Below, piece by piece: positions 31,901 to 45,500 of a stretch of DNA of 64,000 nucleotides. Source of the DNA: Paguma larvata (Eukaryota > Chordata > Mammalia > Carnivora > Viverridae); the NCBI GenBank assembly GCA_030068075.1, contig CM057828.1, positions 113,325,699 through 113,389,698 on the forward strand, read 5' to 3'. The first letter of the stretch is position 1; each line of letters opens with the position of its first letter. A program made the position numbers and the translations under genes. The notes beneath the pieces were generated by a model, which ran no database searches, had not been told where the DNA came from, and was given only the letters and a program-made list of their open reading frames with translations.

Positions 31901-34900
31901 TTAATATAACCAAGTGCGGACCCTACCAATAACATAAATACTCGTTAACACGTTTTCTATGTTATACGTATTACATACTGTATTCTTAAAATATAAATTA
32001 AAGGTTATTAAGAAAATTGTAAAGAAGGGGTGATAGGTGGCTCTGTCGGTTAAGGATCAAGCTCTTCACTTTGGCTCAGGTCATGATCTTACAGTTCGTG
32101 GGTTGGAGCCCCATGTCAGGCTCTGTGCTGGCAGTGTGGAGCCTGCTTAAGATTCTCTCTCTTCCCCCCAACTTCCCTGCTCACATACTCTGTCCTCTCT
32201 CTCTTTCAAAATAAATAATTTAAAAAAAAAAAAGAAAATCATAAAAAAGAGAAAATACATTTACCAGATGTTCTGTATTTTTTGAAAAAAAACTATGTGT
32301 AAATGGACTCCCACATTTCAAACCTATCTTGTTCAAGGGTCAGGTGTATACCTATATGATGTCTCTAATAATTGACTGCTGAAATTTAACATATCCCAAA
32401 TTAGGAAATCAAATACCCATTCTAACTTTCACATTATTTTCTTGACACTGTTGCCCTTTTATTATCCTTCAGAAATCTACACATTTAAAAAAACTATTCT
32501 TGGGGCGCCTGGGTGCCTTCGTCCATTAGGCACCCAACTTTGGCTCAGGTCATGATCTCATAGTTCATGAGTTCAAGTCCCGCATAGGGCTCTCTGCTCC
32601 TCAGCACAGAGCCCGCTTCGCATCTTCTGTCTCCCCGCCTCTCTCTCAAAAAGAAACGAACATTCAAAAAAAAAGTATCCTCAATATTTAGAAAGTCACT
32701 AAATACCACTGTGATCATTTTATCTTACACTGCTTTAGCACTCTTTACATTTTACAAAATATTACCACATTTGTTCATTACACATAACAAAGAGGCTGGT
32801 ATTAGGACCATTTTTATGAACAAGATCATTGAAATTCAAACCGGTTAAACAAGTTTTTCCAAGATTCCATAGCTAGTAAGAGATGCTTACTAGAACCAGT
32901 ATGCTGGCATGTCTTTTAAAAGATTTTAATACAGTGCTTGTAGCACTGTACAGCAGCTGCCTGTATCTAAGAGATCAGGCACTTTTTACATATTTCCATT
33001 GTTGTTACCTTAGAATAGGTCACTGTTAGTTTCCTAAATGACTTCCAGCATGGCTGACATGTTATTTTAACTCTCTAAGATGGTTTTTTTCCCTAAAGCA
33101 CCACGAAAGCAAAATGTTATCATAATTCCAATGCTCCTTGTACATCTACTTGACAATTCAAATCGAATATTTTCAAGTCCCAGGCATTATCTTTTGAAGT
33201 GTCAAACTGTAAAAAACTATAGTCCAAACACTTTCTGGATGTCATCAGGAGACTGACACATCCATATAAACCAGAGAATCATACATTTGGCCATAGATTG
33301 ATCTAGAGTAATTCTTTAGGTTTTTAGATAACTTAACTTCAAAACCCAAAATAATTCCATCTACGCCTTACTTTTCTCCCCTTATACTACACAGCTTTCA
33401 TTAGTTAAGTTCCCAAATTAGCAGATCTCTACAATGCTGTACTGTCATAATTAACACATAGTTATTTTACCAATTATATGTAAAAATATAAGGAAATAGT
33501 TTCTATGGGCAAATGCAGAGATGAGAGAGTAAATTCAAAGTATCTCTTTTATGTTTTAACATCACTCAATGCTTGTATCGAAAAATAAGAAGAAGACAGT
33601 ACCTCAGAACTACAAGGTGATTCTACATCTTCCTCTTCTCCTAATCCTAAGGCTGACATCATATCTATAAAATATAGTCACAGATAAATTAATGAAAACA
33701 TGTATTACTCTGAATTTTAAACACATATACAAGTCTAACTCCATTCATGTGTATTTCAATAAAATAAAGCAATAGCAGAAAAGATTTTTGGGGGGGTTGA
33801 AGATTTTTGGGAAGAAAATGTTGGTAGTACTTGGGATACTTAACAAGAGAGATAGCAACAGAAAAATATCTTAAGGAAATGGATAATATTTTTGGATCTA
33901 CATACTTTCAGATTTTTGGATACGTGCATTTAATCATAGAAAAAAAACTCACAGTGTTTCACTAACTTACCACTTCTATTGTTTTTATGTGCTCCATCAG
34001 AAGTCAAAGTGTCTTTCATCGTTTGCTCTTGTGGAGCATTTTCAATAACAATATCACTTAACTTTTTTTCAGTGGCTGACTTTTCTGTTCCTTCCTATAA
34101 AAACAACACAAAACAAAAACCCGACTTCAGAAAACATCACATTAATTCATTTGGTCATGCACTCGCCCACTCAGAAAGGCAAATGCTTACTGTATCTCTC
34201 AAGTCATAGGCACTATCCTGGGAGAAGATGGAAATATAAATAGAAGACGAAGTCTGTTCTGTATGCTAGTAAGGGTAGAGATGCATGAAAACAAGAACAG
34301 AAAAATATCACCCACTAGTCTACAAGGGAAGTGCACAAAGTACAGAGAAGGCACGAAGGAGAAAACAGTTGCATTTGGGAAGCACAGGAAATGCTGAGAA
34401 GACAGGGCTGTATCTTAAAAGACAGACAAAGTGCACAGGGAGAGTGTGAAGGGCATTCTAGAAAGGGTAGAGTGAGAAAAAAGGGTGAAGTACAAAATAA
34501 CATAGTAAGCGACAAACAACTATGGAATATGGCAAAACCAGAACACAGTTATTGGGAATGGGATAGAAAGATATTCCTGGAACATCAGACTAAACCAAAA
34601 AAAAGGGAAGTGTTATGCTAGACTATCAATTTCTCCCTCATGTAATGGGGATCCAGTAAATCAGAAAAGGAGTTACATTGTCACAAATAAAGTTTAGAAA
34701 GGTCACTCTGGCAACCATGTAAAATGAACATAAAGAAAGCAAAACCAGAAGAGTATTCCAAAATTATAGGTGAGAGAGTGAATTACACTAATAAGATATG
34801 GAAACTGGTGAGCAGGTACAAAATACTGAATGTGGTGAGTGACAGGATGTGGTGATTTTAGGCAAGTCCAGAGTCTGGCCTTTCCCTGTTTCAGGGCTGC

Positions 34901-36504
34901 TATTTATTAGGATAAGGAAAAGAAATGACAGAGCAGATTCCAAAGAGTCAGGAAAGAGGAAAGAGTGAGACCAATGCCTTCAAACCAGGACATATTACAT
35001 TTGAAGTACCCAGAGGACTTAAGAAGAAAATGATAGGGCCACCTGGATGGCTCAGTCAGTTAAGCATCTGACACTTTAATTCATTTCAGGTCATGATCTC
35101 ACAGTTCATGGGTTCAAGCCCCCATCTGGTTCTGTGCTGACAGTGGAGGCCCTGCTTGGGATAAGCACTCTCTCCCTCCATCTCTCTGCCCCTCTTGTGC
35201 TCTGTCTCTCTCTCAAAATAATAAATGAATAAACTTGAAAAAAAAGGAAGAAAATTATAGATAAATACTTTTGGAGTAAGAAACAATGACCTTATCAGGA
35301 AAAGCACATAATAAATATCTATAAAATATATTGAACTGATATCATAATGAAAACTTACACAACCCCCTGAATCTTTGTAAATGAAAACAAAAGTGGAGGG
35401 GGGAGGAATTAAGATGGCAGAGAGGTAGGGGATCAGAATCTCCCTTGTCCCTCAAACAGCAGTATTGAGTTGAAAACACTTGGAACACCTGGAATACAGG
35501 CTGCAGAGTGACAGAAAAATCTCCACAGGTAGAAAGACACAATTGGCAAGACAGAAGTGCGTGTATGCGAACTGAGAGAAAGAAAATGGGCAGTGTAGGC
35601 AATGAGTGGGGGAACCCCATTGGTGGAGAAACAAAAGGAAGAGAAAGAGAGGCTGTGGGAAGTGTGTGATTGTATTTGGCTAAGAGAAAACTTCTCTGGA
35701 CCATGGACCTGCGAGAGGTCCAGAGAGCCAGTTACTTTGCAAAATAGCCTTAGAAGCTAAAGATGAGAAGTTTCAATGTTGCAGGACTTTCTCTGGACCT
35801 GAGCTGCTTGTACCCACACCTGGTGGGGAGGGAGCCGTCCCCAGGTTTGGTAGCAATCTCAGGGGCACACTGGGAGAGAATAGTCCCCTCTCTTAAGTAC
35901 TGTGGAAAGAGGGTATTTTGCCCCTCCACCTCCAGGGATAAAGACACTGCAGGCACCATCCAGAGGTCCTTTGTTGATGGGCAGAGTGGTGGTACCCCAG
36001 AACCTGGTACAAGTGAGGCGGGATCCTATAAGGTTTTGAATCCCAGATGAGACTCTGAGAAGCACGGGAGACTGTGGAACAAGGCAAGCCAGCCCCGAGG
36101 CTATTCTGTGAGGCCGGCCTGAACAGTGAGGTTTGAGATACCTCAAGCAGGGAGGAGAGACTGGGGTGTCGCCATTTGTTTCCCCATTACCAACATGGTG
36201 GGGCTTCAGGGAACAGGGAGTCCCAGTGGAGACAGACCAATTACACCAAACCCCCTCCCCTCTGTGCCTGATAACTACTTATATACCTGAGTGAGACTGA
36301 CACTAATGGAACCAGACAGCTTCTCTCCAGACCAGCACAACCACTAGGCCCAGGCGCCAGCAGACAACTGTCCTGTGGTTTTGTATGTTAGTCTGTTTTT
36401 CTTTTTTTTCAATTCTTCTTCTTTTTTTATCTTTTCTTTACTTTTTAATGTTTATTTCTTTGTTTTGAGACAGAGTGAGTCAACAAGCAGGAGAGGTGCA
36501 GGGA

Positions 36505-36540
<36 letters not shown>

Positions 36541-39500
36541 ATCCCAAGCAGGATCCATGCTATCAATACAGAGCCAGATGCAGGGCTCGAACCCACATGA
36601 ACAGGGACATCAATCATGACCTGAGCCACAATCCAAAGGTGGACGCTTAACCAACTAAGCCACCCAAACACCCCTCTTTCCTTTCCTTCTCTTCTCTTTT
36701 CCCTTCTTTTTCTTTCTACTCACCTATTCTTTTCTTTTTTTGAAAGTCACAAAAATTATTTCTTATATCTTATTTTATAGTATTTATACCTTTAGCTCTT
36801 ATATTTCTTACAAAATTAAAAAAATTTAATGTCTATTTTTTTTTATTTTTATTTTTTTCTCTAATAGTTTATTTTCAAATTGGTTTACATATAACACCCA
36901 ATGTTCATCCCAACACGTGCCCTCTTTAATGTCCGTCACCCCCTCTCCCCCCTCCCTCACCTCCCTCACCCTCAGATTGTTCTTAGTCTTTGAGAGTCTC
37001 TTATGTTTTATCTCCCTCCCTCTCTGTGTCTTTTTTTCCTTTCCCCTCTTCCCCTCCCCCTGGTTTTTGCTTAGTCTCACAAAGTCCACCTATTCGTGGA
37101 AACATATGGTATCTGTCTTTTTCTGACTGACTTATTTCACTTAACATAATAAATCAGGAAACTATAGATGCTGGCGGGGATGTGGAGAAGCAGGCACCCT
37201 CCTACACTGTTGGTAGGAATGCAAACTGGTGCAGCCACTCTGGAAAACGGTGTGGAGATTCCTCAAAAAAATGAAAATAGAGCTACCCTATGACCCAGCA
37301 ATAGCACTGCTAGGAATCTACCCAAGAGACACAGGAATGCTGATGCATAGGGGTACGTGTACCCCAATGTTCATAGCAGCACTTTCGACAATAGCCAAAT
37401 CATGGAAAGAGACTAAGTGCCCATCAACTGACGAATGGATAAAGAAGTTGTGGCACATATATACAATGGACTACTACATGGCAATGAGAAAAAATGAAAT
37501 CTGGCCATGTGTAGCAACATGGATGGAACTGGAGGGTATTATGTTAAGTGAAATAAGTCAGTCTACTCACCTATTCTACCTTCACACTCATAGTCTCTGA
37601 TTTGATTTTTGGTCAATTCTTATTACATTTTTTTTTCTTTTTTCCTTTGTACTGGTTGTTTGTTTGTTTAATGGGGAATTTTTACTCTATTCTTTTCACA
37701 CCTTTTCTGTATCTTCTTCTTTATTTTCCTCTCTCTCTTTCTGGATTAAGCACTATAGTTTCTTTGATTCTCTGCTTGGTCTATTTTTACACCCCTGTCA
37801 TTTCTCTTTCTTTGGGATATGGTTTCTTCACCACCCCCTTCTCCTTTTTTCCCGGGTTACTTCAATGAACAAATCAAAGCACACCTGGTAGAAGCTCCAA
37901 ACCACCACTACAAGTAGTGAGGAAAGCAGCCAAAGACACAAAAACAGAGTGCACAAAACACACTCTAAAAACACTTCCTGAGGTGCGAGGCCCGGGGCAA
38001 TGTATGACCCCTTTTTATTATAGTAGTACTCGCAGATGCGGGACACATAACAAGCTATTAAAATGCATAAAGGACAATAAACTAGACAAAATGACAAAAC
38101 AGAAGAATTCTCCTCAAAAAATATTCCAGGAGGAAACCAGAGCCAGAGAATTGCTCGAAACAGATATAAACAATATATCTGATCAAGGATTTAGAATAAC
38201 TATCATAAGACTAATAGCTGGGCTTGAAAAAAGCATAGAAAACAGAAGAGAATCTACTGCTTCCAAGATCAAGGACATAAAAAATAGTCACGATGAATTA
38301 AGAAGTGCTGTAAACAAGATACAAAATAAACTAAATGCAGTGACAGCAAGGATGGGAGAAACAGAGGAGAGAATAAGTGAAACAGAAGATAAAATTATAG
38401 ACAATGATGAAGTTGAGAAAAGGAAAGCTAGAAAATTACCTGACCATGAGAGGGGAATTAGAGACCTAAATGATTCAGTGAAAGGAAATACTATCTGTAT
38501 CATAGGAGTCCCAGAGAAGAAGAATGAGAGAAATGGGCAGAAGGTTTATTTGAAGAAATTATAGCTGAGAAGTTTCCTCATCTGGGGAAAAAACAGGAAT
38601 CCAGCATAGGAGGCACAGCGAATTCCCTTCAAAATTAACAAAAACAAGTCAACACCATGACATGAGATAGTGAAACTGACAAAATACAAAGATAAAGAGA
38701 GAATTCTGAAAGCAGCTAGGGACACACAGAACTTAACCTACAAAGGCAGACACATAAGGGTACAGCAGACCTGTCCATTGAAACTTGACAGGCCATGGGG
38801 AGTGGTAGGAAATATTCAATGTGCTGAATAGGAAATTATGCGGCTAAGAATCCTTCATCAGCAAGGCTGTCATTTAGAATAGAAGGAGAGATAAAGGTTT
38901 TCCCAGACAGACAAAAACTAAAGGAGTTCATGACCACTAAACCAGCCCTGCAGGAGATAGTTAGGGGGATTCTGTGAGTGGAAAGCAGAGGAGACTACAA
39001 AGGATCAGAGACATCACCATAAGCATGAAACCTACAGGTACAACAATGACACTAAATCTATATCTTTGAATAATCACTCTGAATATGAATGGCCTAAATG
39101 CCCCAATCAAAACACACAGTGTATCAGAATGGATTAAAAAAGCAAAATCCATCTACATGCTGATTAAAAGAGACTCATTTTATACCTGAGGGTACCTGCA
39201 GATTCAAAGTGAAGGTTTGGAGAACCTTTATCATGCTACTGGAAGTCAAAAGAAAGCTGGAGTAGCCATACTTACATCAGACAAACTAGCTTTTAAACCA
39301 AAGACTGTAACAACAGATTGAGAAGGGCATTATATGATAATTTGGGGGTCTATCAACCAAGAAGAGCTAACAATTATAAATCTTTAGGCCCCTAACGTGA
39401 AAGCACCCAAATATATGAGTCAGTTAATCACAAACATGAATAAATGTATACATACCAATTCCATGATTCTAGAGGACCTACAGCAATTGACAGACCATCT

Positions 39501-42500
39501 AGGCAGAAAATCAATAAGGAAAAATGACTACAATGTGTCTTTCGACCAGATATATTCATATATATATATTGGAACAAACAGATATATTCAAGTCTTTTCC
39601 TCCAAAAACAGGAGAATACACATTCTTCTTGAGTGCACATAGAACATTCTCCAAAATGTCCCAGACTGCATACTGGGTCGCAAAACAGCCCTCAACAAAA
39701 ATGAAAGCATTGAGATCATACTATGCATATTTTCAGATCACAATGCTCTCAACCTTGAAATCAACCACAAGGAAAACTTGGAAGGGCTCCAAATACATGG
39801 CAGTCAACGAACACCATACTAAAGAATGAATGGGTCAACCAGGCAATTAAGGAAGAAATGAAAAAAACATATGGAAGCAAATGAAAATTAAAACATGACA
39901 TCCAAACCCTTTAAGATGCCACAAAGGCAATCTTGAGGGGAAAATACATTGCAATCCAGTCCTATCTCAAGAAGCAAGAAGGGTCCCAAATACAGAAACT
40001 GACTTCGCTCCTAAAGGAACTAGAAACACAGCAGCAAAGAAAGCCCAAAGTCAGCAGCAGAAGAGAAATAATACAGAATAGAGCAGAAATAAATCACACA
40101 GAATCCAAAGACAAGGTTGAACACATCAATGAATCTAAGAGTTGCTTTTTTTTAAATAAACAGTTGATAAACCCCTAGTCAGGCTTCTCAAAAAGAAAAA
40201 AGAAAGGCCCAAATAGATAAAATCACAAATGAAAGAGATCACAACCAACACCACAGAAATACAAACAGAAATTAGAGAATACTATGAAAAAGTATATGCC
40301 AACAAACTAGGCAACCTGGAAGAAACAGACAAATTCCTAGACACCTACACACTACCAATACTCAAACGGGAAGAAATAGAAAATTTGAATAGACCCATAA
40401 CCAGTGAAGAAATTCAATCGGTTATCAAAAATCTCTCAACAGACCAAAGGATGGGCACTGATTAACTGGGGAGCCAACCTTGTGTCTAGAGGATTAGAAA
40501 TTGCAGTTCCGGGTGTTGGCCAACATGGCGGAGGAGTAGGGGGATCCAAGACACCCCTTGTCTTTCAAACCAAAAAGGACTGAAATCAAAGGACCCTCAA
40601 CACCAAGAGTCGGAGAAGAAAGGGGTTGCAGTCTACAAGGAACAGAAAGCGACCCCAGAAAAAGCCCCCAAGAACCATGAGTTTACTCTGATCCGGATAA
40701 AACAAACTAGGAAACGGAGCTGAGGGGTGGGGGAGCCGTCTTCGGAGAAACCCGGGAAGAGGGGACCGCCAGCAGCCCAGTCAGCCTGCGTCTGGCAGAG
40801 GTGCCTGCCGCCTGCAGATCGCTTCTAACCCAGGCATACAATTTGCAGCGAAGCTTGGTGTAGCAGGCGGGGAGAGAGAAGAGGCGAGTTAAAGCCCAGC
40901 AAACCGCACTACGCCAGCGCCCGTTGCAGACCGAGGACAGAAATAAAGGGGCGAGGCACAGGACTCGGCTGAAGAGACACCATTGCTGTCTCATAAACAC
41001 AAACACGAGTCCCAGTAAGTCACCCCGAAAGCCATCCCTGCAGCAGTGGAGGCTGGACCCTCCTACACCAAACCACGCCCCTCCTCACAGGTATAACACC
41101 TTTCAGCAGGGAGCTACTGACGCCAAGTTCAGGCTGCTGTCTGGAGTAACTCCAGGTCATATCTTCTTTTTTAAATATATGCTCCGTTTCTCCTTCTTAC
41201 CGATCCCCACCCCTGAGCTAGCTATCTAGGGTGCAGGCTGGCTTAAACAGACTTTTAACCCACTCTCTCAAGGCATATTCTACACCTCCTTCTGTACTTT
41301 CGAATCTCTTTCTCTGGAATAACCAGGCCACATAAGTTCATCTGGGCAACATCTATCTTCATTCCTTTTTCCTTGTATCCGTACTTACTCTGATTTCTCT
41401 CAGTCTGGATTAAGCCCTTTAGTTGCTCTACCTGGGCAAAGTCCATTTTCTTATCCCCCCCACACATGTCATTATTCTCTCTGTATATGCTCTGCCACTA
41501 GCACACTGCACACCCTGTCCTTAACGTGTAGATGGTACTTCAAGACACTGTCCGTAGACTGTTACTTATTCTTTTTTCTGTTGTGAACTGCTTCTCTGTA
41601 TCATTTGTTGGTCCGTTTGAATATTTTTGTTTTTTTGTCTGTCAGTCTGTTTTCTTATCCAGGGCGACTTCAAGAAACAATCCAAAACACACCTAACCAA
41701 AATGACGAAATGGAAGAATTCTCCTCAAAAGAATCTATAGGAAGTAGTAACAGCTCAAGAATTGATGAATACAGATATAAGCAACATAACAGAATATGAA
41801 TATAGATAACCATAAAACTAATCACTGGGCTTGAAAGAAGCATAGATGAATGCAAGGGGACCCGTGCAGCAGAGTTCAAGGAACTTAAAAACGGTCAGGA
41901 CTAATTAAGAAAGGCCTTAAATGAATTGCAAAACAAATGGAGGCAGCCACGGCGTGGATAGAAGAGCAGAAGAGAGAGTAAGTGAGTTAGAAGATAAAAT
42001 TATGGAAAAAGAGGAAGCAGAGAAAAAGGCAGAGAAGCTGATCCAGGAACAGGAAAGGAGAATTCGAAAGCTAAGTGATGCAATCAAACGAGACAACATC
42101 CATATAATAAGAATTCCAGAGGAAGAAGAGAGGGAGAAAGGAGTCGAAGGGGTACTTGAACAAATCTTTGCTGAGAACGTCCCCAACATGAAGAAGGAAA
42201 CAGGCATGGAAATCCAAGAGGCACAGAGAACTCCCCTCAGACATAACTTGAATAGACCTTCTGCAAGATACATCATAGTGAAACTGGCAAAATATAAAGA
42301 CAGAGAGAGAATTCTGAAAGCAGCTAGGGAAAAACAGGCCTTAACATACAAAGGTAGACACATAAGGGTTGTAGCAGACTTATCTACAGAAAATTGGCAA
42401 GCCAGAAAGGAATGGCAAGATATATTCAATGTGATGAGCAGGAAGGATATGCAACCAAGAATCTTGTATCCCGCTAGCCTGTCATTCACAATAGAAGGAG

Positions 42501-45500
42501 AGATCAAGGTTTTCCCCAACAAACAAAAACTGAAGGAATTCATCACAAATAAGCCAGCATTTCAAGAGATCCTGAGATGCACTCTATGAAGGAAAGGTTG
42601 CAAAGAAAAACTACCAGAGACATTCTTACAAGCATGAAACCTACAGATAACACAGTGACTCTAAACCCATATTTTTCAATATTAACACTGAATGTAAATG
42701 GACTAAATGCGCCAATCAAAAGACATAGGGTAACAGAATGGATTAAAAAACAAGACTCATCTATTTGCTGTCTTCAAGAGACTCATCTTAAACCTGAGGA
42801 CACCTTCAGATTGAAAGTGAGGGGATGGAGAACTATCTATCATGCTACTGAAAGTCAAAAGAAAGCTGGAGTGGCCACACTTATATCAGACAAACTAGAC
42901 TTTAAAATGAACAATGTAATAAGAGATGAAGAAGGACATTATATAGTAGTCACAGGGACTATCCAGCAGGAAGAGCTAACAATTATAAATATCTACGCGC
43001 CGAATTCGGGGGCACCCAAATTTGTAAAACAACTAATTACAAACATAAGCAACCTTATCGATAAAAAATGTCCTAATTGTAGGCGACCTTAACACTCCAC
43101 TCTCAGCATTGGATAGATCCACAAAACAGAAAATCACCACAGAAACAATGGCCTTGAACGACACATTAGAACAGATGGGCCTAACAGACATCTACAGGGT
43201 CCTTCACCCAGAAGCAAAGGAATTTACATTCTTCTCAACTGCACACGGTACATTTTCCAAGATAGACCACATTCTAGAGCATAGGGAAGCCCTGAATAAA
43301 TATAAAAGAATTGAGATCATACCTTGCACAATTTCAGACCACAATGCTTTGAAACGTGAAATCAACCACAGGAAAAAGTCTGGAAAATATCCAAAATAAT
43401 GGAGGCTAAGGAACAACCTACTAAAAGACGAGTGGGTCAACCAAGCAATTAGAGAAGAAATTTAAAAATACATGGAAACAAATGAAAATGAAAATACAAC
43501 AATCCAAATGCTCTGGGATGCGGCGAAGGCAGTCCTGAGAGGGAAATACACTGCAGTTCAGACCCACCTCAAGAAATAAGAAAAATCATTAACACAAATT
43601 CTAACAGCACGCCATAAGAGAACTAGAAGCAGAACAACTAAGACAAACCAAACACAGCAGAAAGAGGGAAATAACAAAGATCAGGGCACAAATAAATCCT
43701 ATGGAAACAAAAAAGTAATCCTATGGAACAGATCAATGAAAACAAGAGCTGGCTCTTTGAAAAAATAAACAAATAGACAAACCTCTAGCCAGGCTTCTCA
43801 AAAAGACAAGAGAGAGAACTCAAACAGATAAAATCATGAATGAAAAGGGAGTAATTACAACCAATCCCTCAGAAATACAAGCAATTGTCAGAGAATATAT
43901 GAAAAATTATATGCCACCAAACTCGGCAACCTGGAAGAAATGGACAAATTCCTGAATAGCCACACGCTACCAAAACTCAAACGGGAAGAAATAGAAAACT
44001 AGAACAGACCCATCACTAGTGAAGAAATTTAATCAGTTATCAAAAATATACCAACAAATAAAAGCCCTAGACCAGATGGCTTCCCTGCAGAATTTTACCA
44101 AACATTTAAAACAGAGTTAATTCCTATCCTCCTCAAGCTGTTCTAAAAAATTGAAACAGAAGGAAAACTCCCGGAATCATTTTATGAAGCCCAGCATCAC
44201 TTTGATTCCAAAACCAGAAAAGACCCAGCAAAAAAAAAAGAGAATTACAGGCCAATATCCCTGATGAATATAGATGCAAAAATTCTCAACAAGACACTAG
44301 CAAATTGAATCCAACAGCATATAAAAAGAATTATTCACCATGATCAAGTAGGATACATCCCTGGGTGGCAGGGCTGGTTCAATATTCACAAATCAATCAA
44401 CGTGACACATTGCATTAACAAAAGAACAGATAAGAAACATATGATCCTGTGAATAGATGCAGAGAAAGCATTTGACAAAATACAGCACCTTATAAAACCC
44501 TTGAGAAAGTCAGATAGAAGGAACATACTTAAACATCATAAAAGTCATATATAAAAAGCCCACAGCTAATATCATCTTCAATGGGGAAAAACTGAGAGCC
44601 TTCCCCCCTGAGATCAGGAACACGACAGGGATGTCCACTCTCATCATGGCTATTTAACATAGTGTTGGAGGTCCTAACATCAGCAATCAGACAAGAAAGC
44701 AAAATAAAACACATCAGGATAGGCAAGGATGAAGTTAAAATTTCACTTTTTGTAGATGACATGATACTTTACATGGAAAACCCAACAGAATCCACCAAAA
44801 GCCTACTAGAACTGATCCATGAATATGGCAGCGTTGCAGGGTACAAAATCAATGTACGGAAATTGGTTGCATTCCTTTACACGAACAATGACGCAATAGA
44901 AAGAGAAATAAAGAAGCGAATCCCATTCACAATTGCACCAAAAACCATCAAATACCTAGGAATAAACCTAACCAAAGATGTAAAAGATCTCTGCACTGAA
45001 AACTATAAAACACTTACGAAGGAAACTGAGGAAGACACAAGGAAATGGAAAAAAATCCCATGCTCATGGATTGAAAGAATAAATATTGTTAAAATGACAA
45101 TACTGCCCAAGGCAATCTACACACTCACTGCAATCCCATCAAAATTGCACCAGCATTCTTCTCAAAGCTAGAGCAAACAATCCTAAAATTTGTATGGAAC
45201 CAAAAAAGACTCCGAATAGCCAAAGTAATATTGAAGAAGAAAACCAAAGCAGGAGGCATCACAATCCCAGATTTTAACCTCTACTACAAAGCCGAAGTCA
45301 TCAAGACAGCATGGTATTGGCACAAAAACAGACACATAGACCAATGGAAGAAAATAGAAAACTCAGAAATGGACCCACAAGTATCTGGCTAACTAATCTT
45401 TGACCAAGCAGGAAAGAGTATCCAATGGAAAAAAGACAGCCTCTTTAACAAATGGTGCTGGGAGAACTGGACAGCAACATGCAGAAGAATGAAACTAGAC

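Larger units (their letters stand above)
31633..32342. mobile_element. Non-autonomous TIR DNA transposon with two later insertions
   Basis: Left end TTGACCCTTGAACAATAC and right end TTGTTCAAGGGTCA form inverted termini. Internal words (AAAATCCCCATATAAC, CCAATAACATAAATACTCG) match a common mammalian TIR element, probably Tigger/pogo-related. It is interrupted by copy 2 of an intronic duplication (31754-31905) and by a SINE (32025-32231). Confidence 0.65.
35396..40480 (+). mobile_element. L1 copy D, 5' part (older host L1)
   Basis: 5'UTR from about 35396 (GGAGGAATTAAGATGGCAGAG), ORF1 remnants about 38090-38960 ([20 protein letters not shown], then [12 protein letters not shown], then IIGVPEKK), ORF2 start near 39026 with endonuclease pieces, and ORF2 up to [17 protein letters not shown] (about 40450), where younger L1 copy C interrupts it. 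It is more diverged than copies B and C. A SINE (36441-36674) and L1 copy E (36731-37561) are inserted in its 5'UTR. Confidence 0.85.

Noticed and set aside
36731..37561. Two separate L1 insertions in opposite orientation
   Set aside because: One 16-bp duplication brackets both halves and they overlap by only about 24 nt at the inversion point, so a single twin-primed insertion explains them better.
41917..42546. 209-codon minus-strand ORF
   Set aside because: Exact antisense shadow of the L1 copy C ORF1 remnant.
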